Shown: piece by piece, positions 1 through 11,952 of the stretch
Position numbering within the stretch: the stretch's first letter is position 1
How the letters are laid out: every line of letters starts with the position of its first letter
Assembly (NCBI RefSeq): GCF_002776525.5
Contig: NC_045436.1
Span: 102,645,211 to 102,709,210, forward strand
DNA from: Piliocolobus tephrosceles
Taxonomy: Eukaryota > Chordata > Mammalia > Primates > Cercopithecidae
Direction of reading: 5' to 3'
DNA: 64,000 nucleotides
The notes under the pieces: generated by a model
What the model was told of the DNA's origin: nothing
Databases searched by the model: none
What the model saw: the letters and a program-made list of their open reading frames with translations, nothing else
Position numbers and translations under genes: made by a program

Positions 1-609
1 GAATGGGGAAAAGTTGACAGTATATCCCCCTGAGAACTGGAACAAAACATGGATACTCACTTCCACCACTTCTATTTAGCATAGTACAGGAAGTCCTAGC
101 CAGAGCAATCGGACAAAAGAAAGAAATAAAGGCATCCGAATTGGTAAAGAGAAAGTCAAACTGTCACTGTTTGCCAGTGATATGATTGCATACATAGAAA
201 ACCCTAAAGACTCATCCAAAAAGCTCCTAGATCTGGTAAATAAATTCAGTAAAATTTCAGGATAAAAAATCAATGTACACAAATCAGTAGTACTGCTATA
301 CACCAACAGTGACTAATCTGAAAATCAAATCAAGAATGCAACCCCTTTTACAGTAGCTGCAACAAACAAACAAACAAACAAAAACACTTAGGAATATACT
401 CAACAAATAGTGCTGGGATAATTGGCAAGCCACATGTAGAAGAATGAAACTGGATTCTCATCTCTCACCTTATACAAAAATAAACTTAAGATGGATCAAA
501 GACTTAAATCTAAGACCTGAAACCATACAAATTCTGGAAGATAACATTGGAAAAATTATTCTAGACATTGGCTTAGGCAGAGTTCATGACCAAGAACCCA
601 CAAGCAAAT

Positions 610-611
<2 letters not shown>

Positions 612-640
<29 letters not shown>

Positions 641-682
641 CAAAAAAAAAAAAAACAAAAAAAAAAACAAGAAAAAAAACAA
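612..682 (+). repeat. A-rich tract inside L1 ORF2
   Basis: About 70 bases of nearly pure A with a few C and one G replace what is a short A-rich stretch in normal L1 ORF2. It is an expansion within the element, not its 3' tail, which lies over 1 kb further on. Confidence 0.95.
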
Positions 683-1345
683 CCCAAGATAAATAGATGT
701 GTCTTAATTAAACTAAAAACCTTCTGCACAACAAAAGAAATAATCAGCAGAGTAAACAGACAACCCACAGAGTAGGAGAAAATATTTGCAAACTATGCAT
801 CCAACAAAGGACTAATACCCAGAATCTACAAGGAACTCAAACAAATCAGCAAAAAAACAAAAAAGCAAAACAAAAAAAACCAAATAATCCCATCAAAAAG
901 TGGGCAAAGAACATGAACAGACAATTCTCAAAAGAAGATATACAAATGGCCAACAAACATATGGAAAAATGCTCAACATCACTAATAATCAGGGAAATGC
1001 AAATCAAAACCACAGTGTGATACCACTTTATTCCCACAAGAATGACCATAATTAAAAAATAAAAATAAATAGATGTTGGCATGGATATGGTGAAAAGGGA
1101 ACAATTTTACACTGATGGTGGGAATGTAAGCTAGTACAACCACTATAAAAAACAGTATGGAGATTACTTAAGGAACTAAAAGTAGAACTACCATTCGATC
1201 CAGCAATATCACTACTGGATATCTAACCAGAGGAAAACAAGTCACCATATGAAAAAGTCACTTGCCCATGCATGTTTATAACAGCACAATTTGCAATGCA
1301 AAAACATGGAAGCAGCCTAAATGCCTATTAACCAAAGAGTTCTGC

Positions 1346-1383
1346 TATATATATATATATATATATATATACCAGAAAATGTG

Positions 1384-1431
<48 letters not shown>
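1346..1431. repeat. (TA)n and (CA)n microsatellites inside L1
   Basis: A (TA)13-like run at 1346-1371 is followed after 14 bases by a (CA)23-like run at 1386-1431. Both grew from the 'acatatacac' text near the end of L1 ORF2. They are likely length-polymorphic. Confidence 0.95.
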
Positions 1432-1433
<2 letters not shown>

Positions 1434-1796
1434 TGGAATGCTACTCAGCTATTTTAAAAAGGAATGAAATAATGGTATTTGCAGCAACCTGGTTGGAATC
1501 GGAGACCATTATTATAAGTGAAGTAACTCAGGAATGGAAACCCAAACAACAAATGTTCTCACGTATAAGTGGGGGATAAGCTATGAGGACGCAATGGCAT
1601 AAGTGTGATATAATGAACTCTAGGGGCCCTGGGAAAATTGTGTGAGGTGGGGGTGAGGAATAAAAGACTACACATTGGGCATAGTGCACACTGCTCAGGT
1701 GATGGGTGCACCAAAATCTCAGAAATCACACCTAAATAACTTATCCAGCTAACCAAGCACTACCTGTTCCCCCACAACTATTGAAATAATAATCAC

Positions 1797-2105
1797 TTTC
1801 AAAAATAGAAGTAAACCACACACATACTGATTATTTTACACTTAGTATGAATTACACAAGTAATACATGAACAATGCTTCTTTTCTGAGATTGAAACTTC
1901 ACAGAAATGATGAAACTTTTCTTTGACTAGCACCACAGTCATAATCTTTCCTTTCTCCTAGCAGTAATCATAGTTGTGGGTTTGTGGATGCTTCTGAATA
2001 TTATTTAAGCTATAATCAACATGTAAATGTACACATAGAAAATTGTTACTTCTTGTAAACTTGAGTAGAGTTGTATTATGTATGACAGTGTTTTAAGTAC
2101 ACTAT
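1797..2105. other. Unclassified AT-rich sequence
   Basis: Sequence between the L1 and the first ERV LTR. I see no gene, long ORF or recognisable repeat in it. Confidence 0.5.
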
Positions 2106-2538
2106 TGTCTACTTAAAAAACAAATAGAGGGGACTCTCTAAAAGAAAACATTTATTTAGGAATGGGGCTTTGCAATGGAAATACACATGCCATAGTAAAC
2201 TATGCACATATTCAGAGAGGTAAAGGAAGACAAAGATTTTTAAAGGAAAAATGATAATTGTATAATTGTTTTGTGATAATTAGTTTTGGCTACAAGGATC
2301 AATACCAAGGGTGATGCCAGTCTGAGGTTGGAAGGGCAGTTGCTGGGCAGATGTCCTTACAGAAGTATTTTTGTGATAACCTTTCTGCAAATTTGTGGGG
2401 AGTTTTCAGAGCCTTTTGTGATAGTTCTTGTTATGAGGGCTTAGTGCGTGAGAAGACTCTGTCTTCATGGCTTTCCCCAGGTCTTTTTTTTTAGTTTTTA
2501 ACACAAGTGACTCCATTTTGATTCTGGCAACTTGCACA
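2106..2538 (-). mobile_element. 3' LTR of the antisense ERV
   Basis: About 433 bp, clearly homologous along its length to 8062-8510 (for example the shared 'ctccattttgattctg' and 'aataccaagggtgatg' blocks). On the minus strand it begins TGTGCA and ends at the CA opposite 2106. It contains no ORF. Confidence 0.75.
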
Positions 2539-2549
2539 TTTCCCCCTTT
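2539..2549 (-). promoter_or_regulatory. Polypurine tract of the antisense ERV
   Basis: On the minus strand it reads AAAGGGGGAAA directly before the 3' LTR. This is the position and composition of a plus-strand primer site. Confidence 0.7.
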
Positions 2550-3260
2550 GGATCAAGATCTTTCTCCAAAGCATCACTGATGAATCATCCTGTAGTTAGG
2601 GTTTGATTGTCCTTCAGTACTGGAATAGGCCTATCCTGGTTTGGTCTGGTCTTCCCATGTTTGAGGGAAGTGGTTGGCAAGTAGGAGTCAGTATCAGAAC
2701 ATTTTTAGCCACGTTTGAGCAACATGGGAGCTTAGGAGGGAGTGGCTTTCAGGCTAAGGCTATATGGAATCCATTGTTAAGTTAATTTTGTCAGTTCCAT
2801 AGGTCTTTGTTATCATCTCAAAGTGCCTGGCCAGTATTATTCTATCAGAAGTCATACTTCTCTGAAAACAAGCAATAGGTATAAAGTTTAAAAGGGGAAA
2901 ATACAAAGTAAATTGATAATCTTAGTTTGTATAAAAGTTTTGAGTCATGAACTAGGCTTAAAGACTACTACTTGAATAAATCAAATGCCTATGGGAAATT
3001 AAGTAAGACTTGTAACCATGTGGCCTGTTTTCTCATTTTGCATTTATGGATCTCAACTTTTCCAGAGGAATATACCCAGGTACAGCATGTAGTATTAGCA
3101 ATAGCTACAGACATCTCCTATAGGTAATAGCCAATAGGTAATATTGAGCAATTTTGTCATCTAATATCTTGTGACTGGATTGACTGAAAGCCGAGAGTGA
3201 TCAACCATTGTACTGGGGATGATGCCAAAGTCACCTACTAGGTGAACTAAAGGATCTCCT

Positions 3261-3535
3261 TGCCTGGGTGTGGTGGTTCATGCCTACAATCCTAACACTT
3301 TGGGGGCCCAAGGCAGGAGGATCACTTGAGGTCAGGAGTTCAAGACCAGCCTGGGCAATATAGTGAGATCCTGTCTCTACAAAAAACAAAAAAATAAATT
3401 GAGTGTAGTGGTATGTGCCTGTAGTCCTAGCTACTTGGGAGGCTGAGACAGGAGGACTACTTGAGCCCAGGAATTTGAGACTGAAGGGAACTATGATTGC
3501 ATCACAGATTAGGACCCATCTCTAAAAAAAAAAAA
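3261..3535 (+). mobile_element. Alu (J-like)
   Basis: Both Alu arms are present, with a middle A-rich linker and an A tail at about 3523-3535. Divergence is high, so J-type is likely. It is inserted in the antisense ERV. Confidence 0.9.
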
Positions 3536-4670
3536 GAACAGAAAAAAAGGATGTTCCAGGATAGGTTCTGTCAAGTTACCAGCAGAAGGTTCTGATTGTT
3601 AACTTTTAATGTCACCATTATTTTGCCAAGTGAAAAAGATAAGCATTAAGAGAGGTAAGAGTCTCATTATGATATGGAGGGTTGTTCTGATGTCTTGGGG
3701 AAAGCTGTCTGAGGCATGAAGACATCAACTTCTTATCCTGGTTTGCAGTTTGAATGTCTCTATCTATGGCAACAGGTGGTTTGTTGAACTTTCTGTGTGA
3801 CACATCCATCAGTCATGAAACTTATCCCTTAAAATTCATCTAGTTTTAGTTTTTAGGGCTTCAGAACAAAAGAGTTCCCATTTTTAGTAATTCCATGGGA
3901 GAAAGTTGTATTGGAGAACTCTAGAAGAATTCAGGATATAGTCTAGTCTGTAAGTAGATAGCAAGGACTCAAAAACAATGCACAAGGCTACAATCTAATA
4001 ACACATATATTATAGCTTTTCTTTAGAAACGTAAGTTTTTATCTCCATATCAATCACATGAAAGTCTCAGATTTAAAACCTTTTGAGGCTAGGTAGGTTT
4101 TACCTACCATCTTAAGGTTTTTGGGACCTGCCAGGAAGTGACGATGTTTACTCACTCACTATAAGGCTGGGAATCCTTGAAATCAGGCATTCTATGCACG
4201 TTCTCAAATATGATATTCCAGTCAATGCCTTGGTAATATAGCCAATGCTTCCAATTGTATTCTGTTATAAAGAGAAAGTAGATTTTTACTGAACTTATCC
4301 AAATAACCATACAGCCATAAGAATACTCATGAAGAGTTTCCAAATTTTGGAGGGATCAAGTAAGAAGAAAAAGTAAATGTTTCCACCTTTGTTCTCAAAA
4401 GTATGCTTTACCATAATTCTTTAAACTGTAGATAGCTTAAGAAAAAAGTTACCTTAAATTTGGAAAACAAAACATTTAAGTAAAGAGTCAAAAATGTTTC
4501 AAATTAAAGTCATAAAAACATTATCTTCAGCAGTTACTTAATATCATGTAAGTAATTTTTGTTCTGCTTGATCTTGATGAATAGTTTCATGAATTCAGCA
4601 ATTTTTTCATTAGAATTCTAAAAAAATTTAATTAGTTCGTCAATCTTAGTTATTAAAACCTATATTTTAA

Positions 4671-4935
4671 TTCTTCTTCTTCCTTCCTCCTTCTCATTCT
4701 TCTCCTTCCTTCTTTCCTTCCTTGTTCCCTCTCTCCCTTCCTTCATTCCCCTCCCTTCCCTCCCTTCCTTCCTTCCTTTTCTTCTTCTCCTTCCTTCCTT
4801 TTCTTCTTCTCCTTCCTCCTTTTCCTATTCCTCTTCCCCTCCCCCTCCCCTCCCTCCTCCCCCTCCCTCCTCCCTTCCTCCCCCTCCTCCTCTATTCTTC
4901 TTCCTTCTTCTTTTCTCCTCATTTTTTTCTTTTCT
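4671..4935 (+). repeat. Long homopyrimidine tract (CCTT/TCC-rich)
   Basis: About 265 bases almost entirely C and T on the + strand, made of imperfect CTTC, CCTT and CCTCC units. It abuts the T-rich end of an antisense Alu, so it may have grown from that Alu's A-tail. ORFs seen here on both strands are low-complexity artefacts. Confidence 0.95.
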
Positions 4936-5216
4936 GGAGACAAGGTCTGGTTCTACTGCCCAGGCTGGAGTGCAGAGTGGCATGATCATGGCTCACTGTA
5001 ACCTCACCTCCTGTGCTCAAGCCATCCTCCCACCTCGGCCTCCTAAGTAGCTGGGATTACAGGCATGTGCCACCACACCCAGCTGGGTCTTTTTTTAAAT
5101 TTTATTTTTAGTAGAGACAAGGTCTCCCTACATTGCCCAGGCTGCTCTCGAACTCCTGAACTCACCTTCACCTCCCAAAATGTTGGGATTACAGGCATGA
5201 GCCACCACACCCAGCC
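4922..5216 (-). mobile_element. Alu (J-like), antisense
   Basis: T-rich start, then both Alu arms in reverse complement, ending at 'gccaccacacccagcc'. Confidence 0.92.
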
Positions 5217-5218
5217 AA

Positions 5219-5790
5219 AACCTGTATTAAAAAAAAAATTGATATATAATAGTTGTCACATTTTTGGGGTACATGTGGTATTTTGATACCTGTATACAAT
5301 GTGTAATGATCAAATCAGGGTACCTGGGATATCCATCACCTCAAACATTCATCTTTTGTTTGTGTTGGAAATAGTACAAATTTTCTTTTCTAGCTATTTT
5401 GAAATACAGAATAAATTATTGTTAACTATAATTTCCCTTCTGTACTACTGAATACTAGAACTTATTCCTTCTATCTAACTGTATTTTGTACCTTAACCAA
5501 CCTCTCTTCATGCCTCCTTCCCCACTTTTCTTCCTAGCCTCTGGTAACCATTTTATTCTCTACCTCCATGAGAGCCACTTTTTTTTTTTTTTGCTTTCAT
5601 ACATGAATGAGAACGTGCTATATTTGTTTTTCTGTGCCTGGCTTATTTCACTTAACATAATGACCTGCAGTTCCACCCATGTTGCTGCAAATGACAGGAT
5701 TTTATTCTTTTTTAATGGCTGAATAATATTCCATCTAGTATATTTATATACATGACATTTTCTTTATTCACTCATCCATTGATGGACAAT
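5219..5790 (-). mobile_element. L1 3'-end fragment, antisense (L1M-type)
   Basis: The text runs in reverse complement through the A-rich end, the 'tatccatcacctcaaac' block, the 'gttgctgcaaatgacag' block and the 'gaataatattccat' block typical of mammalian L1 3' regions. Divergence indicates an old L1M copy. Confidence 0.85.
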
Positions 5791-5842
5791 TCAAAAAAAA
5801 TTTCTATTTTTATTTTATCAACAAATTCATGGCCAGTTTATT

Positions 5843-6120
5843 GGGCCAGGGGTGGTGGCTCATCCCTATAATTTCAGCATTTTCAGAGGCTGAGGTGGGA
5901 TAATCGCTTGAGGCCAGGAGTTTGAGACCAGCCTGAGCAACACAGTAAAACTCTGCCTCTATAAAAAATACAAAAATTAGCCAGCCATGGGGGCACATAC
6001 CTGTAGTCTCAGCTACTTGGGAGGCTGAGGTGGGAGGGTTGATTGAGCACAAGTGTTTGAGGCTGCAATGAGCACCACCGCACTCCAGCCTAGGAAGAAA
6101 GCAAGACGCCACCTCAAAAC
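5843..6120 (+). mobile_element. Alu (J-like)
   Basis: A complete but diverged dimer with an A-rich linker near 5962-5980 and a degenerate tail. It sits at the edge of the L1 fragment inside the antisense ERV. Confidence 0.9.
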
Positions 6121-8032
6121 AAACCACCCCCACACCAATAAAACACCAACAGCTTATTTATCAAAGATTTATTTAAGTTGCATTAACTAAAAGGCATTTG
6201 GATTAATTACTATATATTTTATGATTGCTTATTTATCTAAGCTAATCCGAATAGGATTTCTTAAGGAATTTCTAGCCAAGTACACCAGATTTTACTATTT
6301 AGACACAGCACACAACACCACACATAAACACATATACATACACACAATAAAGATCTTATAGCTTTAATTTTAGAATTTTAGTCACTAGATAGTAAGGCAT
6401 AGTAGTACAAACTCACAAGTTTATAAAAGAATAGTTGAATCCAAACTGTATTTTTGACAAAATGGGACCTGTTCACGTGGAGAAGTGTTATTTTCCCTAA
6501 TAAGTAATCTAAGAAAAGCTGTGGACCAAAATTTTTATGTAAACCATCTTGGTTTTAAATAAATCTTGTGTCCCTTTTTTCCAGTTTTAAATGAGTTTAG
6601 GGTTAAATTTTCAATTGTTTACATTTTAGCTGGGACTGGCTGACTTCTATAAGAAAATCAAAACCTCCAAGTTGCCTTAAATTTTTTAGTAGCAAATCTT
6701 TCTTTTGTTTGCTGATCTGGTTTGCTTGACTAGTCAATGCAGACAGGGAAGCATTTTGGCAGTTTTTTTTTTTTTTTTTTTTTAATTTTTTGGTCAGCTT
6801 TTCTGGCCCCTGTGTAACAGACAGACAAAGCAATTTTTATGCCAGCGATACCTTATATCATTGCTCTAAGTTCAAGATTTTGACCTATCTGATCTGAAAC
6901 CATAACTTGTATAAACACATATCTCTTTATGTCCTTTTAGAATATCAATCTTTCAATTAACTGTTTCATCACCCTAAGCAATTAATAGGGAAACCTCAAT
7001 TTACATTTCCAAAAGGTGTCTAGGTTGTTGACTGCCATGGAGCGGTTGTAATTTGTAAGGCCATTAATTTGAAAGTCCTTTAAGATTTTTATCCTTATCC
7101 TGGTTAAAATGCTCTAAAAAAAGGTCTAAGCAGCTTTTGAAATTAGCAACAGTGTGTTATCTTAACACAAATGAAAAAGTTAACAGATTTAGAGTAGTCA
7201 GAAAAAAAAAAATAGAGAACTTAAAAGACTACATGTTAACTCTATAGTTGGTTGCAGTTTCTAATTGAATTCTAAGAAAAAAACAAGGTTGGGGACTTCA
7301 AATGATATTCATGATGGCCATTAATTTAAAAACATGCATGAGGAAAAGCCATGTGGCCAGCTGGAGTCCCAGAAAGCTTGACATGCCTGAATGTTTGAGA
7401 ATCTCATTCTGTTTCTGACTAATTTCTCCAGAGCAAAGAAAATTCTATAAATCCTGTCAGGAAGTTTACACTGGTAGTTTAGATCATGGTGACCAACCCA
7501 GTGGCTTTTAATTGGCCATATCATGCCTACTATTTAAAATGTTTATTTTTGCTCTTGGAAGATGTTCAGAAACAAGCAAGGGAAAAAGAGCCAAATCATT
7601 TACAGACACACACAACCTAACCAAAATGAAACCAAAATCAGAGTGCTCACAAAATTTTTAACCCAGCCATGCAGTTCAAACAAAATATTAAGCCAGATGC
7701 ACCAAATCAAAAGTGAATTCACCAGAAAGGAATGCCTCATAGACAGAATGTAAACTCTGTAGAAACCAGATAACTCAAACCAGAAGGACACTTGTCTTTT
7801 ACCAGAAAGGGCTTGCCAGAAATAACTTTTATAGTCCCAGGAGGGATGCAAGGTCCTTTATTTAAGATGGCCTTATAACCAAATCAGATCCCAAATAAAG
7901 TAAACAAGAACTCACCAAAGGGAGGGAGTCCAAGAGTCCTAGAGGAGATTCACTGTGGGAATAAAAGGCAACACTGAAGTCAGTCAGTACTGCACTCAAT
8001 TCCACAGGCCACCGATTCATCAAAGGGCAGTT

Positions 8033-8057
8033 GACTTTGGCCTCACTGCTGACACCA
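8033..8057 (-). promoter_or_regulatory. Leu-like tRNA primer-binding site
   Basis: On the minus strand it reads TGGTGTCAGCAGTGAGGCC, four bases past the LTR. It agrees with a tRNA-Leu primer site (TGGTGTCAGAAGTGGGA) except for a few changes. It supports the orientation and LTR boundary. Confidence 0.6.
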
Positions 8058-8061
8058 TTAA

Positions 8062-8510
8062 TGTGAAACTAAATAACAGAGAGGGAGATTCTCCAAAAGA
8101 AAATGGTATTTATTTGGGAATAGGAATTACAATGGGAATACACATGCCATAGTAGATTATGTATGTGTTCAGGAGGGTAAAAGAAGACAGTATATTTTTT
8201 TAAAATGAGAAGAATTACATAATTGGTTTGAGATAATTATTTTTGGTTACAGAGGTCAATACCAAGGGTGATGACAGTCCAAGGTTGACAGACAATTGCT
8301 GGGTAGATGTCTACAGGAGTATTTTTTTTTTCTTGTTGGTATAAGGTTGCAATGGCCTTTGTGCAAGTTTGTGGTTTTTTCAGAGTCTTTGGTGATAGTT
8401 CTTGTTATCAGGCATTGAGCATGAGAACCCTCTCTTCATGACCTTCTGAAGGTCTATCTTTTAGGATTTTTAACACAAGTGGCTCCATTTTGATTCTGAC
8501 AACTTTCACA
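8062..8510 (-). mobile_element. 5' LTR of the antisense ERV
   Basis: 449 bp. On the minus strand it starts TGTGAAAG and ends TTTCACA, giving short inverted ends. It pairs with 2106-2538. Confidence 0.75.
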
Positions 8511-8539
8511 GTATAATTCTATACCACTGTATGTAACTG

Positions 8540-9240
8540 CTCTTTACCCTTAGCAATACCTCTTGGGAATTTACCCATGATTATATATATATATCTATCC
8601 AGTTTATTCTTTTTAATAGTAACATGGTATTACATAATATTTAGTCTGTCTCCTTTGTAGGCTTGTTTGCAGAATTATAGGAAATGCTTTAAGAAACATT
8701 ATTGTGCACATGGGTATTTCTCTCGGCGAGATACTGAGAAGCAGAATCACTGGACCAAAAGGTAAGCTTAGTTTTGTTTTTGGTGGATAATGATTATTGC
8801 CCTTCAAAGTGGCAGTCGCAATGAAAGGGGTTTTTTCTCTGCAATACTCCGTCTACACATCTGCTGACACTTGATATAGCTAAATTTTCTTTGGTCAATC
8901 TGATAGCTTAGAACTGGTATTTTATTATTGTTTTTACCTTTATTTTCCTGGTTGTTCAGTCTTTTATGTTTAATGACCATTTCATCTATTGTTCTGGGGC
9001 TTGCCTCTTCTTCTTTACATTTTCATATCTTTTAATCTATTTTTATTGGGTTGTTCTTATGTTTGATATGTAGTTATTCTTTTTTATATCCAGTATGACA
9101 ATTTGTTATACATATGTAAAATTTTTTTCTGGATTATTACTTCTTTTAAAAACTTTGCCTAGGGTATTGTTTATCATATATAAGTTTTATTTTTATCTAA
9201 TACATCAATTAGATAAATTTCTGATACATATTCCTTATAC
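8540..9240 (-). mobile_element. Degenerate L1M-like sequence, antisense
   Basis: Several stretches (near 8700-8770 and 9030-9140) resemble reverse-complement L1 3' text, such as the 'gagatact...gcagaatcactgg' and 'ttgggttgttcttatg' blocks. Divergence is very high and the boundaries are approximate. Confidence 0.45.
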
Positions 9241-9671
9241 CTCATGCATATATATATATATTCATATTTTATGTATATTGTACTAGTGTGGGCAGAGCCT
9301 CACCTAAATTCCCTTGAGGCTTACCACTTAGCACAGCTGCCTTACCTGTGAGTATCTGTGTCTCTCCCTGACAGCTTTCTCCTCTGCTGCAGAAGAGGAA
9401 TTTCTGCTCCTCATTCTGGGAGCAGTTCTGACCTTGATTGTTGTGGTTGGTCTTTAATTCTCTGCTCCTCTTGACCTTTGAGTGGACGCTGGCTCCTGGA
9501 GTTTCCAGCTAGATTAGGCTCCAGTAGTGGTAATTTACTTAATAGTACACGCTTTGTGTGCTGCCTTCCCTTCCCCCTCTTCCTACCAGTGATTCCTGTG
9601 GTCCCCTTTCAAATAAACTATTTGTAGTTGGATCTTTGAGTCATGGTCTTCTTCTGGGGGAACACAAACTC

Positions 9672-9885
9672 AGTGCTATCTTTTAGTCAGCACTTACTCT
9701 GTGCCAGGCAGTAGCTAAGAGTCTGTTTTTATGCAATGTGTAATCACATTATCTCCATTTTGTAAATGAATAAACCAAAGTTTAAGTTAAATAAGCTACT
9801 TGGGGATGTTCATCAAGTAAGTGACAAAAACATAATTTGAACCAAGGCCCTCTGACTTTCAAAACCCATATTTTTGACCATTAGA
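9672..9885 (-). mobile_element. MIR, antisense
   Basis: The reverse-complement MIR pattern is clear: 'cacttactctgtgccaggc', then the 'attttgtaaatgaataaac' core and the 'tgaaccaaggccctctgac' end. Confidence 0.85.
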
Positions 9886-10616
9886 TTCAGAAACAACTGC
9901 CTTTCTAGCATATCCCTCACTCATTTTCTCGTGAAAATTCTGCTCCTTAATGGTCCTATTCAAAGGACAGTTCCTCAATAAAAGATTCCTTGGTATTATG
10001 TTCCAGTTCAGAATTAATTTTTCCCTTCCTGGATTTTCATATGACCGACTGCCTTTCTTTTGGAATGCAATACATTGTCTTTTGTTTATTGGTGTGAATA
10101 TCTCATTTTCTGTGCTGTATAGAATAGTTCTTGGGAGCCTAACACATACCAGGTGCTTTAATTTTTTTTTTTTTTTTAAGGAATGATTATAAATTCCTTT
10201 AGGACAAGGAGTATGCCTATATTGCCTAGCTCATGTTTTACATTAAGAAGTTCAGTGAGAGCTCATTGGATTGAAGTTCAGGAACAAGATCATCTGCTAG
10301 AGGGCATAGCATATACACTTTAGAAAGGACAGAATTGGGGAAGTAATTTATAGATATTGACACAATAAATAGGCTAGTTCATGACCTAAAGAAATTTGAA
10401 AACGAGTACAGTTTAAATTGGCCTATAGGTTTGTGAATCCAGCTAAAGGCTAATCCAGTGTGTTCATAGGATATCTTTCTATACCTCTTGTGTTCCTAGT
10501 CTAGTACTAGGCATTATTGTATAACCGAAAGACACCCATAAAAGAAAAGAAATATCTGAGGCTCTCATGTCTTCGGCAGGAGTTCAGATTTAAGAGAATA
10601 AATGAAAAAAGGAAAC
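9886..10616. other. Unclassified sequence with weak L2-like end
   Basis: No gene is seen. The text at about 10130-10230 resembles a broken L2 3' end with a T-run in it. The 78-codon ORF at 9950-10186 runs through that T-run and has no recognisable domain. Confidence 0.4.
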
Positions 10617-10617
10617 T

Positions 10618-10908
10618 TTTTTTTTTTAAAACAGGATCTCACTCTGTTGCTGAGGATGAAGTGCGGTGGTGTGATCATAGCTCACTACAGACTTGAACTA
10701 GGCTCAAACAATCTTCCCACCTCAGCCTCCTGATAAGCTGGGATTACAGATGCAAAGCCACCACACTCGGATAATTTTTACATTTTTGGTAGAGATGAGG
10801 TCTCTCTATGTTGCCCAGGTTGGTCTTGAGCTCCTGGGCTCAAGCAATCCTCCTGCCTTGGCTTCCCAAAATATTGGGATTATAGGTGTGAGCCACCTTG
10901 CCTTGCCC
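10618..10908 (-). mobile_element. Alu (J-like), antisense
   Basis: Both arms are present in reverse complement, from the T-run to 'gccttgccc', with many diverged positions. Confidence 0.9.
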
Positions 10909-10985
10909 ATTTTAAAAAAATAATTTAAACTTTTATTTTAGATTCAGGGGGTACATGGGCAGGTTATATGGGCATATTGCATGAT
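10909..10985 (-). mobile_element. Short L1 3'-end fragment, antisense
   Basis: The 'gattcagggggtacatgggc' to 'attgcatgatgctga' stretch is typical of the reverse-complement end of older L1 copies. Confidence 0.6.
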
Positions 10986-11950
10986 GCTGAAAGGAAACTT
11001 AAAAATAAATTATCAAAGAGTAGACGATTCATTTGAAAAAATGTGTATTAAATTGCTGAAACACTATAGAGGAATGATAAAAATGTGCTGTTGGCTAGCC
11101 AGGGAAAACTTTCAGAAATAGGGGAAGGTTGAACCAAAACAATTATGTGATGGTTGCTATTTGGTAGAAAGCAGTGAGCAGAGCACTTTGGTTAGTATGA
11201 AAAAATAGTGCAGGGTCTAGAATTAGTGTGTTGTATTTATGGAGGATATAGAATGGATGGGCTTTGCTGGTGGAAGGACTTTGCTGTGTGTGCTTAATAC
11301 CCCCCAAAGGGGGACTCTAGACAAACTGGGAGGCAGGTGAAATTGGACTTGAGAGTTCTAGCACATGAATCTTTCAGCACTTCTTTTCCTTTTCTGGCTC
11401 TTCTTCCTTTCCATCCCTCACCCCAGCCAGTCATCATGTGTCTTATTGCCAGCTCTCACTTGCGCATATGATCACTTAGGTGTAGATAATGATGGTTTAC
11501 AATTTGAAACAGTAAATCAATTGGAGGGTGGGGTGGAAAGAGGAGGACAGGGAAAAAGTTTTACTAGTTAAGATACACATATTAGCAAAGGAATAGGTGT
11601 GAATGTTTATAGACAACTTGATGAAAAGGCAGTGGTTTCATTTGGCTAGGGTAGTGAGCTTCCTAATGTTATTGAGTAAGAGCACCCCTTGTTAATAAGA
11701 AAAAATTGGTAGGTTCTTACATAATAGTAACTGTACTACTAGTATCCTTGGGAAAAATACATGTTGATAAAATTACTTTGAATAAATACATTTTAAAGTA
11801 ATAGTATATATGGTGGTTAATTTAGTTTACAGACAGCAGTCGGAAGGATGTGGATTCACAGACCCCTTTACATTACTTGACTACTTCCCAGATCTTTCCC
11901 ACAGGTTGGATTTCACTGGGCTAGCATAGCATTTCTGTAGGGAGGTTCAT
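10986..11950. other. Unclassified unique-looking sequence
   Basis: No recognisable repeat, RNA gene or coding region. The 68-codon ORF at 11365-11571 starts with a hydrophobic stretch but has no family resemblance that I can see and no splice or reading-frame support. Confidence 0.4.
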
Positions 11951-11952
11951 TC

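Larger units (their letters stand above)
1..1796 (+). mobile_element. L1 LINE, 3' part of ORF2 and 3' UTR
   Basis: This is the end of a sense-strand L1. It opens in the ORF2 reverse transcriptase region: the catalytic site around 168-182 reads FASD where L1 normally has FADD, so one metal-binding Asp is lost. The C-terminal ORF2 text follows (tryptophan- and lysine-rich block near 440-540, then the region before the stop), and the typical 3' UTR runs from about 1555 to 1796. No long ORF survives. An A-rich tract (612-682) and two dinucleotide runs interrupt it. The element continues to the left of the window. Its divergence suggests an older primate L1 (L1PB/L1MA grade), but I cannot assign the subfamily. 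Confidence 0.93.
2106..8510 (-). mobile_element. Old antisense ERV with paired LTRs and Leu-like primer site
   Basis: Two similar LTRs in the same (minus) orientation bound about 5.5 kb. Reading on the minus strand, the 5' LTR (8062-8510) is followed by a primer-binding site resembling tRNA-Leu, and the 3' LTR (2106-2538) is preceded by a purine tract, as expected for a provirus. The interior holds secondary insertions: Alu 3261-3535, a pyrimidine tract 4671-4935, Alu 4922-5216, an L1 fragment 5219-5790 and Alu 5843-6120. What remains has only short ORFs (60-85 codons), and I recognise no gag, pol or env motif. The leader-like text at 7560-8050 recalls class I MER4-group ERVs, but the family is not assigned. 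I could not find a convincing target duplication. Confidence 0.7.

Noticed and set aside
4722..4985. 87-codon ORF and its 66-codon partner on the other strand
   Set aside because: Both are translations of the polypyrimidine tract and Alu, so they are low-complexity artefacts.
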